Below the pieces are notes generated by a model. It made no database searches. It was not told the DNA's origin and saw only the letters and a list, made by a program, of their open reading frames with translations. A stretch of DNA of 64,000 nucleotides from Cohnella zeiphila. GTDB taxonomy: Bacteria > Bacillota > Bacilli > Paenibacillales > Paenibacillaceae. The stretch's first letter is position 1; each line of letters begins with the position of its first letter. The stretch lies in assembly GCF_014212055.1 (NCBI RefSeq), contig NZ_JACJVO010000056.1, positions 1 to 64,000 on the forward strand, in the 5' to 3' direction. This document shows positions 23,561 to 31,010 of this stretch, one piece after another. The translations under genes and the position numbers were made by a program.

Positions 23561-25068
23561 TTCAAATCCTCCCTGCCCGCGCTGGCGTACAGAAGCAGAT
23601 CCTCCTGCGTCGCTTCCCCGCGTGCGAATTGTTTGACGATGCGGCCGTCGCACATGACCAGAATCCGATCCGCCAGCCCGAGCGCCTCCGCGAATTCGCA
23701 AGTCAGATAGACGATTCCTTTCCCTTGGCGCGCCAGCTCCCCGATGATCCGGAAGATGTCCCGCTTGGCGCCGACGTCGACCCCTTTGGTCGGCTCGTCG
23801 AACAAGAACACCTTGGCGTCGGTGCTCATCCACTTGCCGATGGCGACCTTCTGCTGGTTGCCTCCGCTCAGGAAGCCGGTTAATTGGCCGGGCGACGGCG
23901 TCTTGATGCCGAGGCGGCCGATCATGTCTTCGGCGTGCCGGCGCTCGCCGGGGCCGGAGATGAAGCTGAAGCGCGCGAGCGACTTCAGGATCGGCAGGCT
24001 CAAGTTATGAAGCACCGACGAGCCGACGAAAATCCCTTCCTTGCGACGTTCTTCCGGCACGAGCACGATGCCCGAGCGCACGGCGTCCGCCGGCGCGGCG
24101 CTGGCGACCTTTCGGCCTTCCAGCGCGACCTCCCCTTGGTCGGCCGGATCCGCTCCGAACAGCAGGCGCGACAGCTCCGTCTTGCCCGCTCCGACTAGCC
24201 CGACGACGGCGACGACTTCGCCCTCCCGGACGGTCAGATCGACGCCTTTGACGCGATGTCCGGCCGTCAGCCCTTTCACTTCCAGCAGCGTATCGCCGAT
24301 GGGGGCGTCCGTCTTCGGAAATTCTTCTTCGAAGCTTCTGCCGAGCATCGCCCGCACGATATCGCCGGCTTGCATGCCCGCCGCCGGCTCGCTGAGCACG
24401 ACCCGGCCGTCGCGCATGACGGTGATCCGATCGCTGACGCGGGTCACCTCGGGCAGCCGGTGCGAGATGAAGACGATGCCGATGCCCGCCTTCTTGAGCC
24501 CGTTCATTATGCCGAACAGCCGCTCGGCTTCCTCCAGGCTAAGCGGCGCGGTCGGCTCGTCCAGGATGACGAACTTCGCCTCTTCCACCAGGAGACGCGC
24601 GAGCAGCACGATCTGTTTCTCCGCGAGCGTCAGCTCGTCAGCCCGCTTGCGCGTCGGGATCCGGGAGCCGACCCGCGCCAGCGCCTCTCCGGCTTCGCGG
24701 TGCAGATTGCCCCAACGGAGCCAGGCGCTGCCCTTGGGCGAAGCGAGCCGGTCGAGCATGATATTCTCCGCCACGGACAAGTGGGCGATCAGCGACGTAT
24801 CCACCTCCTGGTACACGCAGTGGATTCCCGCGCGCTTCGCGTCGGAAGGCGAGCGGATGTCGAGCCGCTCGCCGTTGATCCGAATCTCGCCCTCGTCCGT
24901 CTCGTAGGCGCCGGACAAAATCTTCATCAAGGTGCTCTTCCCGGCGCCGTTGGCGCCGAGCAAGGCGTGAACCTCGCCGCCGGCGACCGTGAAGTCGACG
25001 CCCTGCAGCGCCCGAACGCCCGAGAACGACTTCCCGATGCCGGCCATCGTCAGTGTATTGCCGTTCAT
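23557..25068 (-). CDS. Sugar ABC transporter ATP-binding protein (RbsA/MglA type)
   Basis: A 503-aa protein with two ABC domains in tandem. Domain 1 has Walker A GANGAGKST (about residues 37-45) and LAEKQIVLLARLL with FVILDEPTAPLS. Domain 2 has a variant Walker A, GLVGAGKTE, and signature LSGGNQQKVAIGKWM with VFLFDEPTKGVDVG. This two-domain design is typical of ribose/galactose-type importers. The start at 25068 has AGGAGGAA eight bases upstream. A GC-rich stem separates it from the binding-protein gene. Confidence 0.94.
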   Translation of the reverse strand: MNGNTLTMAGIGKSFSGVRALQGVDFTVAGGEVHALLGANGAGKSTLMKILSGAYETDEGEIRINGERLDIRSPSDAKRAGIHCVYQEVDTSLIAHLSVAENIMLDRLASPKGSAWLRWGNLHREAGEALARVGSRIPTRKRADELTLAEKQIVLLARLLVEEAKFVILDEPTAPLSLEEAERLFGIMNGLKKAGIGIVFISHRLPEVTRVSDRITVMRDGRVVLSEPAAGMQAGDIVRAMLGRSFEEEFPKTDAPIGDTLLEVKGLTAGHRVKGVDLTVREGEVVAVVGLVGAGKTELSRLLFGADPADQGEVALEGRKVASAAPADAVRSGIVLVPEERRKEGIFVGSSVLHNLSLPILKSLARFSFISGPGERRHAEDMIGRLGIKTPSPGQLTGFLSGGNQQKVAIGKWMSTDAKVFLFDEPTKGVDVGAKRDIFRIIGELARQGKGIVYLTCEFAEALGLADRILVMCDGRIVKQFARGEATQEDLLLYASAGREDLK

Positions 25069-25124
25069 GACGCGGCTTCCTCCTCTCTCTCGCTGGCTTC
25101 CGCCAGTCTTCCAGACAGCAGCAA

Positions 25125-25149
25125 ACGGCGCGGTCAATCCCCGCGCCGT
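25125..25149 (-). promoter_or_regulatory. Intercistronic stem-loop in the sugar ABC operon
   Basis: On the minus strand a perfect 9-bp stem ACGGCGCGG / CCGCGCCGT with a 7-base loop lies 20 bases after the binding-protein stop and lacks a T run. Such stems commonly protect the upstream mRNA and raise binding-protein output relative to the membrane components. The role here is inferred. Confidence 0.6.
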
Positions 25150-25169
25150 GCTGTTCCGTGCTGCTTCGT

Positions 25170-26330
25170 TTATTGGCCGGCGACCGCTTGCTCCAGCGCC
25201 GTCAAATAATCCGTCGATCCTTCATCGCTCGCGCCCCAGCCCTTCACGTACTGGGACAGGTCGGCCGTCGTTACTTTCTTGTCCGCCGGCAGCGAGTCGC
25301 GGTTGACGTATACCGAGTCGAGCTCGACCGTGGCCGGCGTCGTGTCGCCGTGGATCTTCTGGTACAGGTAGCGCACCTGAACCTGTCCGATCGAAGCCGG
25401 ATCGACCGCTGCGGAAGCGACCCACGGGCTCGTTGTGTCTTGAATCATGCCGAGGTCTTCGTCGCTCAGGTCGATGCCGTACACTTTGATCTCGTCGCGG
25501 CCGGCTTGCTTGATCGCGTTGGCGGCGCCTTTGGCGAACTCGTCCCATGCGGCCCAAACCGCCGTGATGCTGCCCTTCTCCGGATATTGCTTCAGGATGG
25601 CTTCCATCTTCGTCTGCGCGTCGAGCTGCGGCCCGTCCGCCGTGCCGAACGCCGCGATCTCCTTGATGTCCGGATACTTCTCTTGGAAAGCCTTGTACGC
25701 GATCTGGCGGGATTCCATCGGCGGGAAGCCGGCCACCCAGATCTTGACGATGTTGCCCTTGCCGCCGGCGTCGGAAGCGAGCGCCTCGAGCGTCTGCTCG
25801 GCCATCTTCTGGTCGTTCTGCGCGATGTTCGTTACGCCTGCCGCCGAGATGTTGGAGTCGAAAGCGACGACCGGAATGTTCGCGGCCAGCGCCTTCTGCA
25901 CGCCCGTAGACAAAGCGCCGTCGTCGCCGTGGTCCAGCAGAATGCCGTCGTAGTGCTGGGTGACGGCAGCATCCAGATTGGAAGCCATCACGTCCAGCTT
26001 GTCGTCGGCGGTAATGACGGTCACTTTGCCGCCGAATTTCTCGATCTGCTTCTTGACCCCGTCGACGTATTGGGCGGAGAACGTCCCGGTGTTCAGGCGC
26101 ATCAAGAGCGCGATGTTTTTCCCTTTCAGCGATGCGACGTCGTCGCTCGCGGCGGCGGAAGAACCCGAAGCGGTCGGCGAGCTTGCGGCGGACGAACTCG
26201 GCGAAGCCGAACCGGAAGCGCTCGCGTTGCCGCCGTTCGCGCCGTCGTTCTTGTTGCCGCAGGCGGTCAGCGCCAGCATGAGAACCAGAATGAGGGCCAG
26301 CCCCGCGCCCAGTCTTTTTCGTTGTTTCAT
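25170..26330 (-). CDS. Sugar ABC transporter substrate-binding lipoprotein (RbsB-like)
   Basis: A 386-aa lipoprotein with an N-terminal signal ending in the lipobox LALTAC, so the cysteine at about residue 24 would be lipid-modified. A serine/alanine-rich linker of about 40 residues precedes a periplasmic-binding-protein type 1 domain (IALLMRLNTGTFSAQYVDG, DGILLDHGDDGALS, VVAFDSN). It delivers a monosaccharide or related ligand to the permease and ATPase encoded downstream. GGGGAGG precedes the start. Its promoter region has an operator-like palindrome and two direct repeats. Confidence 0.93.
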   Translation of the reverse strand: MKQRKRLGAGLALILVLMLALTACGNKNDGANGGNASASGSASPSSSAASSPTASGSSAAASDDVASLKGKNIALLMRLNTGTFSAQYVDGVKKQIEKFGGKVTVITADDKLDVMASNLDAAVTQHYDGILLDHGDDGALSTGVQKALAANIPVVAFDSNISAAGVTNIAQNDQKMAEQTLEALASDAGGKGNIVKIWVAGFPPMESRQIAYKAFQEKYPDIKEIAAFGTADGPQLDAQTKMEAILKQYPEKGSITAVWAAWDEFAKGAANAIKQAGRDEIKVYGIDLSDEDLGMIQDTTSPWVASAAVDPASIGQVQVRYLYQKIHGDTTPATVELDSVYVNRDSLPADKKVTTADLSQYVKGWGASDEGSTDYLTALEQAVAGQ

Positions 26331-26379
26331 CGTACTTTTTCCTCCCCGGTAGGCTTGTCTCTCTTTTTTGGATAGAACA

Positions 26380-26408
26380 ATAGTAGTTGTTATTTCCTAC
26401 TATGTCAA
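26380..26408 (-). promoter_or_regulatory. Promoter and operator of the sugar ABC operon
   Basis: On the minus strand a perfect TTGACA (26408-26403) and TACTAT (26385-26380) are separated by 17 bases. An inverted repeat ATAGTAG-N10-CTACTAT (26380-26403) fills exactly the space between and including the -10 and the edge of the -35, the position expected for a repressor site. No regulator gene is adjacent. Confidence 0.65.
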
Positions 26409-26453
26409 TTGGTTTTAAAGAGATTCTCGTTCGAATTCCCCACAAAATCAAAT

Positions 26454-26496
26454 TTTATGCGAATTATGTCGAAATAACAAGATGATTTATGCGAAT
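26454..26496. promoter_or_regulatory. Pair of 11-bp direct repeats upstream of the ABC promoter
   Basis: TTTATGCGAAT occurs at 26454-26464 and again at 26486-26496, 32 bases apart (about three helical turns) and 46-88 bases upstream of the -35. Spaced direct repeats in this position suit an activator such as an AraC-family protein. The regulator is unknown. Confidence 0.5.
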
Positions 26497-26506
26497 GGCA
26501 TAAAAA

Positions 26507-26559
26507 TCCCCCAAAAGTGACGCGATGCTCTGAATTTAACTCCGATTACTTTTGGGGGA
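26507..26559. repeat. Palindromic intergenic repeat, copy A
   Basis: A 53-base element with perfect 12-bp ends TCCCCCAAAAGT / ACTTTTGGGGGA. The centre reads GACGCGATGCTCTG then AATTTAACTCCGATT. Copy D at 43845 has identical ends and the same length; copies B and C share central sequence. On the minus strand it is followed by TTTTTATG, so it could also act as a terminator behind spoIVA. Confidence 0.75.
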
Positions 26560-26606
26560 GCCCCCGGATTTCCACAGGAAATTTAATCGTATAATTTCCA
26601 AAGCAA

Positions 26607-26642
26607 CAAAAAAAGCGCGCTCTCCCCTGGAGGAGGCGCGCT
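26607..26642 (-). terminator. Terminator after spoIVA
   Basis: On the minus strand AGCGCGC and GCGCGCT form a 7-bp stem around a 15-base loop and are followed by TTTTTTTGTTG. Confidence 0.85.
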
Positions 26643-26698
26643 CTTTCCATCGGCCCGTTCGGCCGTTGTTATGCTAGAATCCGTCGTCGTTCGTACGA

Positions 26699-28177
26699 TC
26701 AGAGAATGATGGCGATCAGTCCGCCGGAACCTTCGTTGATAATGCGGCCGAGCGTTTCTTGCAGCTTGTAGCGGGCGTTGTCGGGCATCATGGCGATCTT
26801 GCCCTGGATGCCTTCCCGCACGATCGAATGGAGCGAGCGGCCGAAGATGTCGGAATCCCAGATTTTGATCGGGTCCTTCTCGAAATCCTGCATGAGGTAG
26901 CGGACGAGCTCCTCGCTTTGCTTCTCCGTTCCGATGATCGGCGCGAATTCGGATTCGACGTCGACGCGGATCATATGGATCGAAGGAGCGGTCGCTTTCA
27001 GGCGAACGCCGAAGCGGGAACCCTGCCGGATCAGCTCCGGCTCGTCGAGCATCATCTCGGCCAGCGACGGAGCGGCGATGCCGTAACCGGTCGTCTTGAC
27101 CATCTCCAGCGCTTCCGCGAACCGGTCGTACTCCCGCTTGGCATGGGCGAACTCCTGCATCAGCTGCAGCAGATGGTCCTTGCCGCGGATTTCCGTGCCG
27201 ACCACTTCCTGCAGAATCCGGTCGTACAGCTCATCCGGCGCGTACAGGTCGATCTCGGCGACGCCTTGGCCCATGTTCATGCCGCTGAGTCCGGCCTTCG
27301 CGATAAAATCGTATTCGAGGAAGTTCGAGACGACGCGGTCGACGTCCCTCAGCCTCCGAATGTCCTTGACGGTGTCGCGCACGGAATTTTCGTAGCTCGA
27401 ACGGAGCCAGTGCCGCTCGTTCAGCACCATGACCCAGCTCGGCAGGTTGACGTTCACTTCGTGAACCGGGAACTCGTAGAGCACTTCGCGCAGCACGCTC
27501 ATCACTTCTTCTTCGCCCATCGTGGCGACGCTGAGCGCAATGACCGGAATGTCGTACTTGGACGCCAGCTCGTTACGAAGAGTCTGGGCTTCGTCGCTGC
27601 GCGGACGGGTCGAGTTGACGACGAGCACGAACGGCTTCCCGACTTCCTTCAGCTCGTCGACGACGCGCTCTTCCGCTTCGACGTAGGCGCTGCGCGGAAT
27701 TTCCGCGATCGAGCCGTCCGTCGTCACGACGACGCCGAGCGTCGAATGCTCCTGAATGACCTTGCGAGTGCCGATCTCGGCCGCTTCCTGGAACGGAATC
27801 GCCTCGTCGAACCAAGGCGTCGAGATCATGCGCGGCCCGTTCTCGTCCTCGTAGCCTTTGGCGCCTTCGACCGCGTAGCCGACGCAATCGACGAGCCGCA
27901 CGTTCACTTCGAGTCCGTCGGTCACCTTGATCTGCACCGCGTTATTGGGAACGAACTTCGGTTCCGTCGTCATGATCGTGCGTCCCGCCGCGCTCTGCGG
28001 AAGCTCGTCGACGGCGCGAACGCGATCCGCTTCGTGCGTGATGTTCGGAAGCACGACCGTCTCGACGAAACGCTTGATGAAGGTCGATTTGCCCGTCCGG
28101 ACGGCGCCGACGACCCCGAGGTAGATATCACCGCCGGTGCGCTCGGCAATATCCTTGAAAATGTCCACTTTTTCCAA
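26699..28177 (-). CDS. spoIVA: Stage IV sporulation protein A, coat morphogenetic ATPase
   Basis: A 492-aa protein, identical in length to B. subtilis SpoIVA and collinear with it from VDIFKDIAERTGGDIYLG to the C-terminal INEGSGGLIAIIL. The Walker A loop GAVRTGKST is at about residues 22-30. SpoIVA polymerises with ATP on the outer forespore membrane to form the coat basement layer. The start is TTG at 28177, with GGGAGGG about 8 bases upstream; the frame stays open upstream but lacks support. A sigma-E-like promoter lies at 28261-28288. Confidence 0.96.
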   Translation of the reverse strand: MEKVDIFKDIAERTGGDIYLGVVGAVRTGKSTFIKRFVETVVLPNITHEADRVRAVDELPQSAAGRTIMTTEPKFVPNNAVQIKVTDGLEVNVRLVDCVGYAVEGAKGYEDENGPRMISTPWFDEAIPFQEAAEIGTRKVIQEHSTLGVVVTTDGSIAEIPRSAYVEAEERVVDELKEVGKPFVLVVNSTRPRSDEAQTLRNELASKYDIPVIALSVATMGEEEVMSVLREVLYEFPVHEVNVNLPSWVMVLNERHWLRSSYENSVRDTVKDIRRLRDVDRVVSNFLEYDFIAKAGLSGMNMGQGVAEIDLYAPDELYDRILQEVVGTEIRGKDHLLQLMQEFAHAKREYDRFAEALEMVKTTGYGIAAPSLAEMMLDEPELIRQGSRFGVRLKATAPSIHMIRVDVESEFAPIIGTEKQSEELVRYLMQDFEKDPIKIWDSDIFGRSLHSIVREGIQGKIAMMPDNARYKLQETLGRIINEGSGGLIAIIL

Positions 28178-28260
28178 TGAGATTCCCTCCCCTTCGTAAT
28201 CGCGAAGCCTGCGAGGATCCGTCAGCGCGACGGACTCGTACACGAACTTGGACTGCTATC

Positions 28261-28288
28261 ATTCTATGTGCGCCAGATAGATTTATGA
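28261..28288 (-). promoter_or_regulatory. Sigma-E-type promoter of spoIVA
   Basis: On the minus strand TCATAAA (28288-28282) and CATAGAAT (28268-28261) are spaced by 13 bases. They match the mother-cell sigma-E consensus (KMATATT / CATACAMT) at 5 of 7 and 7 of 8 positions, in keeping with spoIVA control in B. subtilis. Confidence 0.6.
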
Positions 28289-28332
28289 CGCCCGTGAGCA
28301 AATTCGCTCCAGGAATGTGCCGCCGCGCCCAC
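28264..28332 (-). CDS. Possible 22-codon ORF upstream of spoIVA
   Basis: A GTG at 28332 is preceded by a perfect AGGAGG five bases away and opens a 22-codon frame (MGAAAHSWSEFAHG then RHKSIWRT) ending at a TAG within the spoIVA -10 box. The quality of the ribosome-binding site is the only support. It may be a leader peptide, a small sporulation protein, or chance. Confidence 0.25.
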   Translation of the reverse strand: MGAAAHSWSEFAHGRHKSIWRT

Positions 28333-28394
28333 TCATACCTCCTGATCATATGAAAGGAAGGCCTCCTGTATGCCGTCTGGTCCTCGGGAACGCG

Positions 28395-28430
28395 AAAAGC
28401 CGCTCTTTCCTATGACGGAAAGAACGGCTT
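28395..28430 (-). terminator. Terminator after the YphF-like gene
   Basis: On the minus strand AAGCCGTTCTTTCC and GGAAAGAGCGGCTT pair almost fully and are followed by TTCG; the T run is short. It separates the lipoprotein gene from spoIVA. Confidence 0.65.
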
Positions 28431-28446
28431 GCGTCGGTATGGTTCC

Positions 28447-29229
28447 CTAACTCGATTGCGAAGAAGCGGCGGTGTCGGGTTGAGCCTGCGGCTCCCCATT
28501 CACCCAATGATAGACCGGCGCCTTGACGGGCACATAGTAGGACTGATCGACGAGGGAGCGGCGCAGATCGTCCCCCGCGGCCGGGGATGTCCCCGACTTG
28601 CCGACGGCGGTGGCGATATCCAGGCCGTAATCGACGTACACCCGGCCCGAAGCGTCCGTCATGAAGCCGAGCGATTGGCCGGAATACATGCTGTTCGTCT
28701 TCGGCTCCTTCATGCCGAGCTTGTCGAAGTTGACCGACCAGAATCCGGGGTAAAGCTCGTCCCCTTTCGGCGGTTCGCCGCCATGCTTGTCCATGTAGGC
28801 GTCTACTTTGGTCTGGACGTCTCCCGCGTTTTGATAGACGGAAATATTCAGCAGCTTGACCGTCGGCTTCGTCTCTTCGTCGATGATCAGAAATTGATAA
28901 TTGCCGCCGCTCTCGAAGGCGACGCTCGGCACGCTGCCGAGATAATCCATGCGCTTCAGCTTGCCCATGTCGATCTTGAACTTCTCGTACAAAGGCACCG
29001 ATTCGTCCGCGCTGACGATCGGCAGAAGCCCCGTCGCCTTCTGATACTGATCGACGGCGTCCTGGACGGACAGCACCGCCTGGCGGGCGGAGGCGTTATT
29101 TCCCGGCGTCTCTTCCTCCGGATACAGACAGCCCGAGAGGGCCAGCGCCGTCACCGCCATCAAGATCAACAAGGATGCCCGCCGGACGGCGCTTGCCGCC
29201 GTCCATTTGCCTCGCTTCACGTTCCTCAT
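28447..29229 (-). CDS. YphF-like lipoprotein
   Basis: A 260-aa protein with a lipoprotein signal (LALSGC, lipidated cysteine at about residue 34) and an extracytoplasmic domain of unknown function. It occupies the place of yphF next to spoIVA in Bacillus and is about the same size, so it is probably that DUF3939-type lipoprotein; this is a judgement from context. The start at 29229, 5 bases after the preceding stop, avoids overlapping the ferredoxin gene; an in-frame start at 29253 is possible. The ribosome-binding site is weak, suggesting coupling. Confidence 0.7.
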   Translation of the reverse strand: MRNVKRGKWTAASAVRRASLLILMAVTALALSGCLYPEEETPGNNASARQAVLSVQDAVDQYQKATGLLPIVSADESVPLYEKFKIDMGKLKRMDYLGSVPSVAFESGGNYQFLIIDEETKPTVKLLNISVYQNAGDVQTKVDAYMDKHGGEPPKGDELYPGFWSVNFDKLGMKEPKTNSMYSGQSLGFMTDASGRVYVDYGLDIATAVGKSGTSPAAGDDLRRSLVDQSYYVPVKAPVYHWVNGEPQAQPDTAASSQSS

Positions 29230-29233
29230 CCGT

Positions 29234-29596
29234 TCACAGCCACCCATCTTCATTCTGTTGCTGCTCCAGCAGCCGCCGCACCGCCGCCTTCAGCGGGTCC
29301 TCCGGCACGGTGACGGACAGCGGCCCGCGAATGCGGGCTTGGCACGAGAGGCGCATGCCTTCGTCCAGCAGCGGCCCCAGCTTGCGGCGCTCCGCATCCG
29401 TCGGCTCGGTAAGCGCGGCGCGGTGCTCCGGCGCGACCGACACCTTGCACATGAGGCAGCCGGCCACGCCTCCGCAGCGGGTGCGCACCGGAGCCTTCGC
29501 CCGCTGCGCGGTATCCAGCAGCGTCGCGCCGATCCGCGCGTCGGCTTGCTGGCCGCCGGGCAGAAAGGTCACCCGGCACGTTCCCTTCGCCGACAT
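29234..29596 (-). CDS. 2Fe-2S ferredoxin-type protein (second of a pair)
   Basis: A 120-aa 2Fe-2S protein with the plant-type cluster motif RCGGVAGCLMCKV and a fourth cysteine in RLSCQARI. The product should carry electrons in the cytoplasm; the partner enzyme is unknown. It follows a second, shorter ferredoxin gene (29623-29916) with similar layout, so the two probably arose by duplication. GGAGG precedes the start. B. subtilis has no such pair between yphF and yphE. Confidence 0.85.
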   Translation of the reverse strand: MSAKGTCRVTFLPGGQQADARIGATLLDTAQRAKAPVRTRCGGVAGCLMCKVSVAPEHRAALTEPTDAERRKLGPLLDEGMRLSCQARIRGPLSVTVPEDPLKAAVRRLLEQQQNEDGWL

Positions 29597-29622
29597 GGCG
29601 GCCCCTCCTTTCGCGATTCAGC

Positions 29623-29916
29623 CTAAAAATAAGTGCGGTTCGCCGCCACGATCTCGCCTTCCCGCTCGACGACGGCCTGACAGCCGAGCCGAAACCCTTG
29701 CTCCAGCTCGTCCGGCCCGAGCCGGTCCCATTCCGCGTCGTTCGGCTCGCTGAGCAGCTCGCTGCCCGCTTCGATCCGGCAGCGGCAGCGGGCGCACGTT
29801 CCCCGCGAGCAGTTGAACTGCCAATCGACGCCGGCCCGCTGGGCCAGCTGCAGCAAGCTCTGCCCGATCGCCGGCGGCACTTGCATCGTTTTCGTTCTTC
29901 CTGTCAGCGTTATCAT
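29623..29916 (-). CDS. 2Fe-2S ferredoxin-type protein (first of a pair)
   Basis: A 97-aa 2Fe-2S protein with cluster motif NCSRGTCARCRCRI and the last ligand in RLGCQAVV. Its length matches a minimal plant-type ferredoxin domain. It shares motif spacing with the downstream 120-aa protein but differs widely in the rest. Upstream is a DUF2768-like membrane protein gene; GGGGGAAG lies before the ATG. Confidence 0.85.
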   Translation of the reverse strand: MITLTGRTKTMQVPPAIGQSLLQLAQRAGVDWQFNCSRGTCARCRCRIEAGSELLSEPNDAEWDRLGPDELEQGFRLGCQAVVEREGEIVAANRTYF

Positions 29917-29947
29917 GTTTATTGCTCTTCCCCCGTTTTTCCCGCGG

Positions 29948-30130
29948 CTAGACGATGGAGATCAGCCCGCACAGCATGCCGACCAGCAGCGCAACGAAAG
30001 CGAACAGCGACAAAGCCGCCCGCAATACCCCTTTCGTCTTCGATCGGGCCAGCATGATGATGACAGCCGCGACGACCATCAAGCCGATGCCCACGAACGA
30101 AACCCACATTTTCATCATCGGATCCATCAT
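29948..30130 (-). CDS. Small membrane protein of the DUF2768/YphE type
   Basis: A 60-aa protein with two predicted membrane helices (about residues 8-27 and 37-58) and a short positively charged loop. Size, topology and the N-terminal KMWVSFVGIGLM agree with my memory of the YphE/DUF2768 family, and yphE lies between yphF and gpsA in Bacillus. Function unknown, possibly linked to sporulation. AAAGGA precedes the start. Confidence 0.7.
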   Translation of the reverse strand: MMDPMMKMWVSFVGIGLMVVAAVIIMLARSKTKGVLRAALSLFAFVALLVGMLCGLISIV

Positions 30131-30190
30131 TCGTCGGTCCTTTCCCCGTTAGCCCTACAAAACGCTGAATATTATACCATTTGCCAAGCC

Positions 30191-30231
30191 AAAAAAAAAG
30201 AAACTTCCGGCGGCGGGGACACCGCGGGAAG
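30191..30231 (-). terminator. Terminator after the nitroreductase gene
   Basis: On the minus strand CTTCC...GGAAG with a GC-rich inner stem is followed by TTTCTTTTTTTTT. Confidence 0.8.
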
Positions 30232-30244
30232 CTTCCGGAGCTCT

Positions 30245-30865
30245 TTACTTGAAAATGCGGATTCGCTCTTCGACCGGTTGGAACGTCTTCTCTCCCGGCT
30301 GCGACGTCGGCTTGCCGAACGGCATCTGCGCGACAAGATGCCAGCTGACGGGAAGGTTCCAGGTTCGGCGAACTTCATCGTCGATAATCGGATTGTAATG
30401 CTGCAGCGAGGCGCCGAATCCTTCCGCCTCCAGCGCCGTCCACATGGCGTATTGATGCATGGCCGATGCATGCTCGGACCAGACGGGAAAACGGTCCTTG
30501 TACGACTCGAAGCTTTTTTGCAATTGCTCGACGACGGACTGTTCCTCCCAGAACAGCACGGTGCCGTAGCCGCCGCGGAACGAATTCATTTTTTCCTCGG
30601 TAGACTTGAATTTCTCGTCGTCGTTCACCAGCTTGCGAAGCGATTCCCGCACGAGGTCCCACAGCTTGTCATGCTCGCGGCCGAGCAGAAGAACGAGCCG
30701 GGACGACTGGGAATTGAATGCCGACGGCGTATGCAGAACCACGTCGCGGACAATCTGCTCGATCCGCTCGTCGGGAATAACGGCTTCCTTGGCGATGCCG
30801 TAATACGTACGCCGGTTCTTGAATGCGGCAAGCAGCTCTTGCGATGAAGAGACGGCGGAGTTCAT
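30245..30865 (-). CDS. Nitroreductase family protein
   Basis: A 206-aa FMN-dependent oxidoreductase of the nitroreductase fold, similar in layout to YdgI/YodC-type proteins. The N-terminal FKNRRTYYGI with its basic pair binds FMN phosphate; TPSAFNSQSSRLVLLLG and the C-terminal VAQMPFGKP are typical. The start at 30865 has GGGAGGT 11 bases upstream; a longer in-frame start at 30982 is rejected. It is monocistronic, flanked by terminators, and interrupts the yphE-gpsA neighbourhood known from Bacillus. Confidence 0.88.
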   Translation of the reverse strand: MNSAVSSSQELLAAFKNRRTYYGIAKEAVIPDERIEQIVRDVVLHTPSAFNSQSSRLVLLLGREHDKLWDLVRESLRKLVNDDEKFKSTEEKMNSFRGGYGTVLFWEEQSVVEQLQKSFESYKDRFPVWSEHASAMHQYAMWTALEAEGFGASLQHYNPIIDDEVRRTWNLPVSWHLVAQMPFGKPTSQPGEKTFQPVEERIRIFK

Positions 30866-30960
30866 TGGATGAGGCAACCTCCCATGCGTTATTGAAATTT
30901 TTCGGTCCGGTATAGGTTGCCCATCGGCCGGATTCCATGAAGCCGCAAAATTTCCCAAGC

Positions 30961-30994
30961 AAAAAAATCCCCTCCTCGTCAAAGAGGAAGGGGA
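30961..30994 (-). terminator. Terminator after the SpoVIF-like gene
   Basis: On the minus strand TCCCCTTCCTC and GAGGAGGGGA pair around TTTGAC and are followed by seven T residues. Confidence 0.9.
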
Positions 30995-31010
30995 CGGCCG
31001 GGATCGCCCG

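Noticed and set aside
28128-28349. 73-aa minus-strand ORF overlapping the spoIVA start
   Set aside because: It overlaps spoIVA by 50 bases in another frame, is Arg-rich and crosses the sigma-E promoter; the ribosome-binding site is 12 bases away.
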